A stretch of DNA of 64,000 bases, from NCBI GenBank assembly GCA_011799875.1, contig CM022301.1, forward strand, positions 87,811,667-87,875,666. The letters run 5' to 3'. Below the pieces are notes generated by a model that was not told where the DNA came from, did not search any database, and was given only the letters and a program-made list of their open reading frames with translations. Positions within the stretch are counted from its first letter, which is position 1. Each line of letters begins with the position of its first letter. This DNA comes from Thinopyrum elongatum. Its lineage: Eukaryota; Streptophyta; Magnoliopsida; Poales; Poaceae. The translations under genes and the position numbers were made by a program. This document shows, in pieces, positions 36,756-48,926 of the stretch.

Positions 36756-37148
36756 TCAATTTTCCTTTGGTGATGAAGAAGGAGGTGGTGGTGATGAAGT
36801 AGTGGCCCTCTCCAGCAGCTTCTCCAATCTACGAATGATGCTCCGGAGGGCAATGATGTGCTCTTGTAATAGAATATTTTCACGAGTGAGATATTTATTT
36901 TGCACACGAACCATTTCGATGATCCGACAGGCTTCAATCTCTGTGGGGATAAGATGATCATAGTAAGGTTTAAGGATATCTTCTTCTTCCTCCTCGGCAG
37001 GCAAAGCTTGCTTGACCACCGGCGCTTGATCTCCGGTGGCCTCCTTGCTCTTGTCCCCTTTGATGACTTCTTTAGGTTCTTCTCTCTTCAACTCGATCTT
37101 CATCAACCAAGCATCCTCTTCCACGTTGTTGGAGGAGGAAGAAGACAT
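36756..37148 (-). CDS. Accessory ORF of the Athila-like element, coiled-coil-like
   Basis: An uninterrupted ORF of about 130 codons on the minus strand starts at ATG 37148 (MSSSSSNNVEEDAWLMKIEL) and lies between gag-pol and the 3' noncoding region, where Athila elements carry extra ORFs. It is strongly charged: an acidic run (EEEEEDILK) in the middle, then a segment of heptad-like hydrophobics (ENILLQEHIIALRSIIRRLE) suggesting a coiled coil, then a Ser/Pro-rich tail (TTSSPPPPSSSPKEN). No signal peptide or membrane segment is seen, so it is not a classical envelope protein. Function unknown. It stays open although gag-pol of the same copy is broken. Confidence 0.6.
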   Translation of the reverse strand: MSSSSSNNVEEDAWLMKIELKREEPKEVIKGDKSKEATGDQAPVVKQALPAEEEEEDILKPYYDHLIPTEIEACRIIEMVRVQNKYLTRENILLQEHIIALRSIIRRLEKLLERATTSSPPPPSSSPKEN

Positions 37149-37496
37149 GATGCCTGGCTTAACAGATCTGACCGGAAATAGCAAGAAAAGAAAACAGAAG
37201 ATTTCTCTGCGATACGGTGGTCAATAGGTTCAGGGGGTATATAAATTTTTTTTTTATCTTGGGAAACAAGCAAACGGAAGAAAAACGGAGTCCGGAAGGT
37301 ACCCGAGGTGGGCACAACCCATCTGGGTGCGCCTGGCAAGCCAGGCGCGCCTTGGTGTCTTGTGCCCACTAGGGTCACCTTCCTGGTAGTTTCTTATTTT
37401 CCTAATTTTTTAAATATTCCAAAACTGACAAAAAATATTTTTGCGGATTTTTCGGAGTCCATTTACTTACCGTATCATGTACCTCCTCTTTTTCAG

Positions 37497-40400
37497 TTAT
37501 TCTAGAGTGTTCCGGAAGGTTTCCTTTATGTGTTCTTCTGGTGTCATAGTTTGGATAATATTGCTTTCAACATTAATGGGCGTACCTGAGATATAATGTT
37601 TTATTCGTTGCCCATTAACAACATTCGGGTTAGTATCTTCGGCATTATTTATCTTGATGGCTCCAGATCGATAAACCTCCTCGATAACATAAGGTCCTTC
37701 CCATTTGGAGAGGAGTTTTCCTGCAAAGAATCTGAAACGAGAGTTGTACAAAAGAACATATTCTCCAACTTTGAACTCACGCTTTTGGATTCTTTTGTCA
37801 TGCCATCTTTTAACTTTTTCTTTAAATAACTTGGCATTTTCATAGGCTTGGGTTCTCCATTCATCTAGTGAGCTAATATCAAATAACCTCTTTTCACCAG
37901 CAAGTTTGAAATCATAGTCGAGTTCTTTAATTGCCCAATATGCTTTATGTTCTAACTCAAGAGGCAAATGACAGGCTTTTCCATAAACCATTTTATACGG
38001 AGACATACCCATAGGATTTTTATATGTTGTTCTATAAGCCCAAAGTGCATCATCTAACTTCTTAGACCAATTCTTACGGACCTATTGACAGTTTTTTGTA
38101 ATATTAATTTTATTTCTCTATTGCTAAGTTCAACTTGACAACTAGACTGAGGATGATAAGGTGATGCAATTCTATGGTTAACATCATATTTAGCAAGCAT
38201 TTTACGGAAAGCACCATGAATAAAATGTGAGCCACCATCAGTCATTAAATATCTAGGGACTCCAAACCTTGGGAAAATGACTTCCTTAAGCATTTTAATA
38301 GAGGTGTTGTGATCAGCACTACTAGTTGGAATAGCTTCTACCCACTTAGTAACATAATCAACAGCAACCAAAATATGTGTATACCCATTAGAGGAAGGAA
38401 AAGGTCCCATGTAATCAAATCCCCAAACATCAAATGGTTCAATAGCAAGAGAATAATTCATAGGCATTTCCTGATGCTTACCAATATTACCAATTCTTTG
38501 ATATTCATCACAAGATAAAACAAACTTACGGGCATCCTTGAAGAGAGTAGGCCAATAAAAGCCAGATTGCAATACCTTGTGAGCAGTTCTATCTCCCGCA
38601 TGATGTCCTCCAGAAGCTTCGGAGTGACATTTCCGTAGGATTTGTCCCTGTTCATGCTCAGGTACACAACATCTAATAATACCATCTACTCCTTCTTTAT
38701 AAAGATGTGGGTCATCCCAAAAGTAATGTCTTAAATCATAGAAGAAGTTTTTCTTTTGTTGGTATGTGAAGCTAGGTGGTATATATTTAGCAACAATATA
38801 ATTGGCATAGTCAGCATACCAAGGAGTGTTATGAGAAACATTTATTGCAGCTAATTGTTCATCAGGAAAACTATCATTAATATGTTGTGGGTCATCAAGA
38901 ATATTTTCTAACCTAGACAAGTTATCAGCCACAGGGTTCTCAGCTCCCTTTCTATCAGTGATATGTAAATCAAATTCTTGTAGCAAAAGAACCCACCTAA
39001 TGAGTCTAGGTTTAGCATCCTTCTTTTCCATAAGATATTTTATAGCAGCATGATCGGTGTGAACAGTCACTTTAGAGTCAACAATGTAAGATCTAAATTT
39101 ATCACAAGCAAACACCACTGCTAAGAATTCTTTTTCAGTAGTAGCATAATTTCGTTGAGCACTGTCCAGAGTTTTACTAGCATAATGAATAACATTTAAT
39201 TTCTTATCGACTCTTTGTCCTAGAACAGCACCAACAGCATAATCACTAGCATCACACATAATTTCAAAAGGCAAGTTCCAATCAGGTGGTTGAACAATAG
39301 GTGCAGAAATCAAGGCTTTCTTAAGTGTTTCAAAGGCTTCTACACAATCATCATCAAAAACAAATGGAACATCCTTTTATAAAAGATTTGTAAGAGGCCT
39401 AGAAATTTTAGAGAAGTCTTTAATAAACCTCCTATAGAAACCAGCATGACCGAGGAAACTACGAATACCTTTGATATCTTTAGGGCATGGCATTTTCTCA
39501 ATTGCATCAACTTTAGCTTTATCCACCTCAATACCTCATTCAGAAATTTTATGTCCCAAGACAATACCTTCATTAACCATAAAGTGGCACTTCTCCCAAT
39601 TCAAGATGAGATTAGTTTGCTCACTTCTCTGCAAAACTCGATCAGGGTTGCTCAAGCAATCATCAAAAGAAGTTCCATAAACGGAAAAATCATCCATGAA
39701 AACCTCAACAATCCTTTCACAAAAGTCAGAGAATATAGCAGTCATACATCTTTGAAAGGTAGCAGGTGCATTGCATAAACCAAAAGGCATATGTTTATAA
39801 GCATAAGTTCCAAAAGGGCAAGTAAAGGTGGTTTTCTCTTGATCAGGTTGTGAGACAGGTATTTGGGAAAAACCGGAATATCCATCAAGAAAGCAAAAAT
39901 GTGTGTGCTTTGATAGTCTTTCTAACATTTGATCAATAAAAGGCAAAGGGTAATGATCTTTTCTAGTAGCTTTATTTAGTTTTCTAAAATCAATTACCAT
40001 TCTGTAGCCAGTGACAATTCTTTGTGGAATAAGTTCATTCTTATCATTAGGAACAACAGTAATACCTCCCTTTTTAGGGACACAATGAACGGGACTTACC
40101 CATCTACTATCAGCTATGGGATAGATTATACCTGCTTCCAGAAGCTTCAATATTTCCGTTCTTACCACTTCTTTCATTTTAGGATTTAAACGCCGTTGGT
40201 GATCAACAACGGGTTTAGCATCAGGCTCCATATTAATTTTATGCTGACAGAGAGTGGGACTAATGCCATTTAAATCATCAAGAGTATATCCAATAGCAGC
40301 TCGGTGCTTCTTCAGAACCTTCAATAATCTTTCTTCTTCATGTTCTGAAAGGTTAGCACTAATAATAATAGGATAAATCTTTTTCTCATCAAGATAAGCA

Positions 40401-42220
40401 TATTTCAAAGTGTCTGGCAATTGTTTTAATTCAAACACAGGATCACCTTTAGGTGGAGGAGGACCTCCTAGAGTTTCAACAGGCAAATTGTGTTTAAGCA
40501 GAGGACGTTGTTCAAAGAAAATCTTATCTATTTCATTTCTTTCATGCAGATGCATATCATTTTCATGGTCTAGCAAATATTGTTCTAGTGGATCGGTAGG
40601 AGGCACATTAATAGAAGCAAGACCAATTATTTCATCCTTACTAGACAACTCTTTATTATGATGTTTTCTACTGAACTTGGAAAAATTAAACTCATGAGAC
40701 TCATCACCAAAACTAACACCGACAGTTTGTTTCTCACAATCTATTTTAGCATTAACGGTGTTCAAGAAAGGTCTACCAAAGATAATGGGACAAAAGTCAT
40801 CTTGTGGGGAACCAAGAACAAGAAAATCAGTAGGGTATTTTATTTTCCCACACAAGACTTCAACATCTCTAACAATCCCAAGTGGTGTGATGGTGTCCCT
40901 ATTAGCAAGTTTAATAGTAACATCTATGTCTTCTATTTTAACGGGTGCTATATCATTCATAATTTCTTGATATAAGGAAAAAGGAATGGCACTCACGCTA
41001 GCACCTATGTCGCATAAACCATGATAACAGTGATCTCCTATTTTAACTGAGACAACAGGCATGCCAACAATGGGTCTATGTTTATCTTTTTCATCGGGTT
41101 TGGCAATTCTAGCAGCTTCATCACAGAAGTAAATAACATGCCCATCTATATTTTCAACCAAGAGATCTTTAACCATAGCAACACTAGGTTCTACTTTGAT
41201 TTGTTCAGCAGGTTTGGATGTTCTAATATAACTTTTGTTGACCACAGTTGAGACTTTAGCATGTTCCTTTATCCTAACAGGGAAAGGTGGTTTTTCAATA
41301 TAAGCAGTAGGCACAACTGGATCAACATTGTAAATAATAGTTTCATCTTCAGCTATTACTGGTTCTTTAATTTCTTCTTTGATAGGTGGGTGATATTTAA
41401 ACCACTTCTCCTTAGGGAGGTCAACATGAGTAGCAAATGATTCACAAAAGGAGGCTACTATCTCAGAGTCAAGTCCATATTTAGTGCTAAACTTTTGAAA
41501 AGCATCGGTATTAATAAAAGATTTAACACAATCATACTTGAGCTTAATACTTGACTCTTTACCTTCGTCGAGTTCCCAATCTTCAGAGTTGCATTTAATT
41601 TTTTCTAAAAGATCCCACCGGAAGTCAATAGTCTTCTTCATAAAGGAACCAGTACAAGAAGTATCAAGCATGGATCGATCATCATGAGAAAGCCAAGCAT
41701 AAAAATTCTGAATAATAATTTCTCTTGAGAGCTCATGATTGGGGCATGAATATAACATTGACTTAAGCCTCCCCCAAGCTAGAGCGATACTTTCTCCTTC
41801 ACGAGGCCAAAAATTATATATATAATTCCGATCACGATGAACTAGATGCATAGGATAATTTTTTTGGTGAAATTCCAATTTCAATCGATTCCAATTCCAA
41901 GATCCAATATCATCGCATAGCCTATACCATGCTAATGCTTTTCCCTTCAAAGATAAAGGGAAAACCTTCTTCTTAACTTCATCTCCGGGTAAACCTGCAA
42001 GCTTAAATAATCCACAAATTTCATCCACATATATCAAGTGCATATTAGGATGTTCAGTTCCATCTCCTGCATAAGGATTAGCTAGTAGTTGTTCTATCAT
42101 ACCCGAAGAAATTTCATAACCAATAGTTTCAGTAGGTGCAGTAGGTTGAGGGGTAACTAATTGTGGTTCCGGTCGAGGTGAAGATACCCCGAACAAACCC
42201 CTCAAAGGATTGTTTTCCAT
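37497..42220 (-). pseudogene. gag-pol polyprotein of the Athila-like element, broken
   Basis: Start ATG 42220. Order from the N-terminus: a gag capsid-like region (ALAWYRLCDDIGSWNWNRLK, about residues 80-125); an aspartic protease motif CDIGAS (about 403); reverse transcriptase with FMDDF (about 840); RNase H with [13 protein letters not shown] (about 987); an integrase zinc-finger region in which one expected Cys reads Tyr (CDEYQR); and the integrase core with MTDGGSHF (about 1324) and a downstream [10 protein letters not shown]. Lesions seen: an in-frame TGA at 39538-39536 just after reverse transcriptase, an in-frame TAA at 39379-39377, and a one-base frameshift at about 38080 in the integrase C-terminal part. 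The copy cannot make a full polyprotein unaided. Confidence 0.9.
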
Positions 42221-42326
42221 AGTAGCGAGTGACAATAAATTTCAGCACGTAGTAATAATTTTTCCGTACCGATTTCCACTTACCAAGAGCACTTCACTCC
42301 CCGGCAACGGCACCAGAAAAGAGCCT
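42221..42326 (-). other. Athila-like leader with primer binding site
   Basis: This short segment lies between the 5' LTR and gag ATG. It holds the minus-strand primer site (42301-42316, complement CCGGCAACGGCACCAG) three to four bases from LTR-adjacent AGAGCC. Such a short leader is compact for the lineage. Confidence 0.7.
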
Positions 42327-43844
42327 TGATGACCCACAAGTATAGGGGATCAATCATAGTCCTTTCGACAAGTAAGAGTGTCAAACCCAACGAGGAGCAG
42401 AAGGAAATGACAAGCGGTTCTCAGCAAGGTAATGTCTGCAAGCACTGAAATTATAAGTAACGAGTAGTTTGGTAGCAATATAATTTGTAACGAGCAAGTA
42501 ACGGTAATGGTAAAAAAAGTGCAGCAAGGTAGCCCAATCCTTTTGAGGAAAAGGACAGGCCAAAATGGTCTCTTATGATAAGCAAAGCATTCTTGAGGGT
42601 ACACGGGAATTTCATCTAGTCACTTTCATCATGTTGGTTTGATTTGTGTTCGCTACTTTGATAATTTGATATGTGGGTGGACCGGTGCTTAGGTGCTGTT
42701 CTTACTTGAACAAACCTCCTACTTATGATTAACCCCCTCGCAAGCATCCGCAACTACGAGAAAAGTATTAAGAATAAATCTAACCATACCATTAAACTTT
42801 TGGATCCAAATCAGTCCCTTACGGAATAGCGCATAAACTAGGGTTTAAGCTTCTGTCACTCTCGCAACCCATCATCTAATAACTACTCCACAATGCATTC
42901 CCTTAGGCCCAAATATGGTGAAGTATCATGTAGTCGACATTCACATGACACCACTAAGGGAATCACAACATACATATCATCAAAATATCAAACACATATC
43001 AAGTTTACATGATTACTTGCAACAAGATTTCTCCCGTGACCTGAAGAACAAAAGTAAATACTCACTAATGATAATCATGCTCAAGATTAGAGGGGTATTA
43101 AATAGCATAATGGATCTGAACATATAATCTTCCACCAAATAAACCATATAGTAATCAACTACAAGATGTAATCAACACTACTAGTCACCCACAAGTACCA
43201 ATCTATAGTTCCGGTACAAAGATTGAACACAAGAGATGAACTAGGGTTTGAGAGGAGATGGTGCTGTTGAAGATGTTGATGGAGATTGCCCTCCCGAAGA
43301 TGGGAGAGTTGTTGGTGATGATGATGACGATGATTTCCCCCTCCGGGAGGGAAGTTCCCCCGGCGGAATCGCTCCGCTGGAGGGCAAAAGTGCTCCTGCC
43401 CAAGTTCCGCCTCGAGACGGCGGCGCTTCATCCCGAAAGTCCTCTCCTTATTTTTTTTAGGTCAAAATGACTTATATACCAGAAGAGGGGCACCAAAGGT
43501 GGGCCGAGGAGGGCACAACCCACCAGGGCACGCCTGGGCTCCCTGGCGCGCCCAGGTGGGTTGTGCCCACCTGGTGGGCCCCCTCTGGTATTTATTTGCT
43601 CCAATAATTCTTATTTATTCCATAAAAATTCCTCGTGAAGTTTCAGCTCATTTGGAGTTGTGCAGAATAGGTAGCCTGACGTAGCTTTTTCAGGTCCAGA
43701 TTTCCAGCTGCCGGAATTCTCCCTCTTTGTGTGAACCTTGCATATTATGAGAGAAAAGGCATTAGAATTACTCAAAAAAGCATTATTATGAATAAAAACA
43801 TCATAAATAACAGTAGGAAAACATGATGCAAAATTGACGTATCA
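42327..43844 (-). repeat. 5' LTR of the Athila-like element (right copy)
   Basis: 1518 bp, collinear with 29527-31044 without length change. The inverted repeat at 43511-43570 is conserved apart from one change in the left arm. It ends GACGTATCA followed by the duplication CCCTC. Confidence 0.9.
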
Positions 43845-45692
43845 CCCTCTCTCTCCTCCCGCTCCTCCTCCTTCTTCCTCTCGAACGGGACAGAGACCAG
43901 GCGAGGCAGAGCGCTCCGGCAACGATGGCCGGTGGCGCAGGCCACCAATGGCGGCGCCCGGCCTATCGGCGTGCGCACGGGACTAAGCCGCATCCATCCG
44001 CCTATGAAGTGGCCACCGGGAAGTAGTGGAGCTAGCGGGCTTCGCCGCGGCGGACGGTGGCTTCGGACGATGATGGTTCCGGTGCCACGGCGACGGAAAG
44101 GAGGTGGCGAGCTACGGGGAAGGGCCTATGGTGGTGGTGGAGGTTCATGGTGGTGGAATGTGGGGGAGGGAAGGCCGGCATTGCGCCAATTTAGGCGAAG
44201 CCAAGCAGCGGCCATGGTGGCAGAGGGAGGCGAGGAGAGGTCCTGGAGCTCGGGGAAGTGGTCGGGGAGGCTTCTGGTAGTGTTGTGAGGAGAATGAACT
44301 GCTCGGGAGGCCTCTGGGATGGCTTATATACCTGGGGCGAACCTCGGGGTGAGCACGGCCACGGTGATGTGTGTGCTAGCGCTCTGGCACGACGAGGCCA
44401 GGCGGAGGGCAGGGGCGACGAGTCCAGAGAGTTCACCGGGGAGCAGGAGGCTCGAGCGTGCTCGAGAAGGCTCGGGAGCAACGCGGTCGACAAGCCGACC
44501 ATGGAGCAGACACCGTCTGCCTCTGGACACAGCCAGAGCACCACATGGGAGGTGATTGGAGAGGGGGGCAGGGGTCCAGGACGAAGACGAGGCCAAGACA
44601 AGGCTCCTGGACATGGCTAGGTGTCGAGGGCGCGAGGGAAAGGACGAAAAGGAGGGGCCCGACTGCCAGAGCGCGCAGACGGGCATGCTAGTCATGTAGT
44701 CACTGTGTGAACGCAATGAGGGAACATGCTCTGGTCAGCCAGACCATGTCTGGGTGATTGGTCATTCAACAGAGAGTGCCAAAGAGCAAAGAAACAAGAA
44801 CATGAAGCCATGAGGTGACTTGAGCTTGCCAGAGTACAGCAAAGTGTGTGTACTAGGGTGGGGGAGATGCAACTAGGGATATATGTTGAGCTTTGGCTGG
44901 GTGTGATCACACACTAAGATGATCATTATGGCAAAGTTTCAGCTCAAATGAAGGGGTTTAGCTAGCACTTGCTTCACAATGTACCCCACTGGACAGAAAT
45001 ACAAAAGTTGAAGCTGTGCTCAAATGGATGAATGTATTGAGCTGAAATTTGGCGGAGGATGATAATTTGGGCATATGAAGGCACTGTAAAAATTACATAC
45101 CATTTGGACATGCCAAAATGGTACTTCCTTCACAATGCTTCACTCGGGACAGAAACATAGAAGGATTATAGGGAAATAATGGATTGATGAAATGAGCCCA
45201 AATTTGGTGAAGAGAGGTTATATAGGTAGGAGAAGGTTCTGTTTAATTTTCAGAAATTATGGAGCAATATAAAATATAGTTGCTTCACTACCTGAAAAAA
45301 TGACCAAAAACAAAGATTGGATGGTGTGCTCACCATGAGCATGGAATCTTGAATATTTTTACATATCCAAGGTTCATATGGTCCAAAGGAATTTTGAGAA
45401 TTCTGTGGGAAATTAATGGCGAAGCAGAAATGTAGGTTGCTTCACAACCTAGGGAAAAAAGTATTATTCCTTTAATAGAAAAAGGAATATTCCCAAGAAA
45501 AATAATATGGGTTTAGGCCAAGATGGAAACAACATGGTCTTGGGATAGAATTGAGGATGACAAGCCACTTGGGGAAGAAACAAAAGATGATCTTCCCAGG
45601 TTTCAAAACTACAGAGCCACAGAAAAGAAATCCAAAGAAAAATTCAAATAAATCCAAAATAAAATGAAAGGGCTAAAAACCAGGGTGTTACA

Positions 45693-48600
45693 AACCTTCC
45701 CCCCTTAAGGAAATCTCGTCCTCGAGATTTGGTTGCTCAGGGAACAAGTATGAATATTCTGACTTAAGGAAACCATTTCCAACTCAGGTATCTTTTTCCT
45801 TATATGATGTTCCCATTTAGTTTCATATGATTGACTGCCTTGCTCTGGGGTGGTTTTCTTCACTGTATCCACATTCTGAAAGGTCTTACCTCACATGTTA
45901 CTCTGACTCCAATCCTTTTATATCTATCGGCTTAGCAGGGTGCGATAGATTATCATGACTAACATATGTGCTCTTCATGCAAGTCTGAGAGTTGTTCCCC
46001 ATGGATGTGTCATTATTATATCCAGCACTGACAACATTCCATGGAGTTGTGAACAAATCTTCTTGGTGGACACCCAATCATTTACTCCTTGCATTGAGTT
46101 CCTCAAATAGATGTATGTCCTCCGAGTTTAAAACAGTGTTGTGAATCATAACCGTTCTCCTGGCGGAATCTGACATCTCGCAGGGATTCCTAAGTCATCT
46201 TGGCTAGCTCCACTATCTTGAGTATCAAATCCGCACCAGAGATTTAAATGTCGTCTGTCGTGACCAGCATGAAGGTGTACAGCCTTATAACGATAGTATC
46301 CACAGACTGGTCTGACGGTGGTTCTGGCAGAAGAATCTTGTTCACGGTAGGCTATCCTTTAACTAATTCCCATATGTTAGGGCATACACTTCGAGACTGT
46401 TACTCAATATTCTGATTACTCATTCTATCGGTATACCCGTGTGGATAGTAGGCCATGCGATGCTTTAACACGGTCACTGAAGTCAATCTGTTGAGCTGGC
46501 CTTTGGTCTGACATGACAGACTTGGGTATACCATACTGACGATTCTGAGCATATACAGTTGGACAAACGGGTTGCCTTGATATGAGGTCCTTTCCAAAAT
46601 GGAGTAGACCACGTGGGCATATATTCATGGTGATCGATACTAAATCATATTGTCCTAGGTAACTGTCCCATGTTGAGTATGCAACAATTATCATACCTGT
46701 ATTGCCGGTCTTACTCCTTCATTAGTGTTATCTTTGTTTGGATTCTTTGCTGAAAGAACTTGGCCTTATATATCCTTAATTCTTTGTGTGACCATAGGTG
46801 CTGTCAGGTGCAATATTCCGGCAATCATGTTTTATCCTTGTTCATGTCTTAGGCCATAGAATATATACCAGGTTCGCATGTGCTTGTACGGAGTTCATTG
46901 TTGTCATCAATCATACAAGACAGTGACAAAGGTTAATGATATCACACCCGGGTGTGAGGAAACTGTCCTTGATAATCACTGCCAAGTCCCAATGTTGTAT
47001 TTCTTAAAAGCTTGTCGGTCCTTTGCATCACCCACTGAGGTGTACAACTGACTTTGTTCATCTTGCATAACTGGTGAGGTTGTCGGATTCTTACCGTGAT
47101 TTCATCATCGTACGAGTGACTTGCATGAACTTGGCAGCATGCTCATGGTATATATAGAAGTATCTGATTCTCGAGGTAGACTTGTGTTTTGACTGATTCT
47201 TGCTTCTAACCAAACTGTTGCCAATCTGATTCTTGGGATGCACTGTCATATGCTGCAAACTCACTGTGTAATATCTTGCACCAGTGTCATAATGAGGAAG
47301 ATTATTGGACGCCTTATGTTGAAAGCCATCGAGAGTATCGTGCTCAGAAAAATTGAATGGCTTGTGCTCGAAGCTTTCATCGGGCAGCTTGCTGAGGAAG
47401 ACTGGGTATCGTACTTCAGAAGCTTCCCCCCTTAGTGACTTGCTGGGGAAGACTCGGTACCTTATGCCGGAAGCTTTTGCGGTAACTTACTGAAGAAGGC
47501 AGAGTATCTTATGCTGGAAGCTATCCACATATCGTACTCAGGAAGGTTGAGGAACCTTGCACTGTAATCTTCTCTAGTAGCTTGCAGAGAACGACTGGGT
47601 TGCTTGCACTAGAAGTTTCTCTTTATGATATGCAGACTGAATGCCATATACATATATACCCTTGATATTCCTGTTGTTGATTACTTGCATAAAGAATTTG
47701 TTGGACTATCCTTCTTGGTGAGTACTAGATACATGGCACATTCTTGCTTGCTTCCGGGTATAACATGTTTCAAGTTTTACACATAACAGAACCAAACCTT
47801 GTATATCGGCTGTACCTTTGACAGATAATATAATGTTAGTCTTGCACACCACTTGTCTTCCAGTTGATTCAATCATTACTGCTGTGAAGATTGCACACTG
47901 ATGTAGACTTGATACTAATAATCAAGCAAGGGTATCATTTGCAGACAGTCCAGATATTCCCAATACAATGCAGTCGGCTGAGAATTCCATAATATTTAGC
48001 TGATCTTCCAAATATTTGAAATCCTTGCTGATTCTTCGAGTTCGGTGTCGGTTCATGCACAACTTCTATAAGGGGAAATAAGGTGACACAAAGGGCCCAA
48101 AGAAAGAAGCAAAATAAACGACTAAAACAAAAGCACACAGGGCATCAAGATCACATACAAGCAACATCTCATTTTACTGCTACTCACAACAATATGCATG
48201 CCTACTTAAGCACACCAAGCTCGTGAGAACTTTGGTTCTACGATCTAATATGCTGGGGCGGTGTGCACAAAAGTGAATCCATGTGTGGAAGGAGTTGGTG
48301 TAAACCAGGTTACACCAAGCGCTGGCTTAACACTGGTTGGAGGTGGACGAAAACGGTGGTGAGGACGGACTTGGGGATCATGTAGCGGAACATGGAGGTC
48401 ATGACCACATCATCATCGAGCTGACGGAAGGGAACCGTACACGCCCAAAGAATGGGTGATAGGGTAGGATAGCGGTGAAAAAACAAGGCTTGCTGACATT
48501 GCCCTTTTCTGATAACAAAAATTAGTAAGGGTTGCCAAGGCGGCGAGTTGGATGGCAAGATTCGGGATGGAAACAAGTCTATCATCGAAACAATGGATGT

Positions 48601-48926
48601 GGTAGAAGAGAATCTATGGGCGCGATACCTGCCATTGGTGTCTGGAACAATTGGTACCTCGGCATCACTCCGCTAGGACAGAGATGAAGCCAAACACCGA
48701 AAAGCAGGTATACCAAGATGGAGGGTGCAGGTAGTGGATCGAAACCTATGCCACCTACACTCACAAGATCAACCGTTAGCGACAAGATAATAAGTCTATA
48801 TGCATGCTATGCGACAAACAAATGCAACAATCAAATATAGCAGATCGACTAGACTCTATACTACCGTTTCTAATGCTCGCGTGAACTAGGGCGTTCTACA
48901 GCCAGACCTGCTCTGATACCAAGTCA
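45693..48926 (-). repeat. LARD array internal domain 2 (uninterrupted)
   Basis: A 3.2-kb noncoding domain with the minus-strand polypurine tract at its left (about 45697-45715) and the primer site TGGTATCAGAGC at 48910-48921. It is collinear with internal domain 1 except for the latter's 5'-side deletion and insertion. It preserves the empty target site of the sense LARD (CTCTA at 48854-48858). Imperfect repeats with GAGGAAGA and AAGCTT words lie at about 47290-47600. Confidence 0.8.

Larger units (their letters stand above)
29527..43844 (-). mobile_element. Complete Athila-lineage Gypsy retrotransposon (defective)
   Basis: The LTRs (29527-31044 and 42327-43844) are each 1518 bp and the duplication CCCTC lies at 29522-29526 and 43845-43849. 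The primer site (42301-42316, minus strand TGGTGCCGTTGCC) is of the tRNA-Asp-like type typical of Athila. The polypurine tract (minus strand) is at about 31045-31060. Coding order on the minus strand is gag, protease, reverse transcriptase, RNase H and integrase (42220-37497), then an accessory ORF (37148-36756), then a long noncoding 3' region. A hand count gives about 50 LTR differences (about 3.3%); with the commonly used grass LTR rate of 1.3e-8 this is a little over one million years, as a rough inference. It is interrupted by a solo LTR. Confidence 0.9.
27217..45692 (-). repeat. LARD array LTR2, interrupted by the Athila-like element
   Basis: The parts are 27217-29526 and 43850-45692, 4153 bp in total, identical in length to LTR3. 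The left end TGTGGCACC follows the primer site of internal domain 1. The right end GGGTGTTACA precedes the polypurine tract of internal domain 2 (minus strand, about 45697-45715, complement of CCTTAAGGGGGGAAGG). It therefore serves as 5' LTR of one unit and 3' LTR of the next. Confidence 0.85.
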
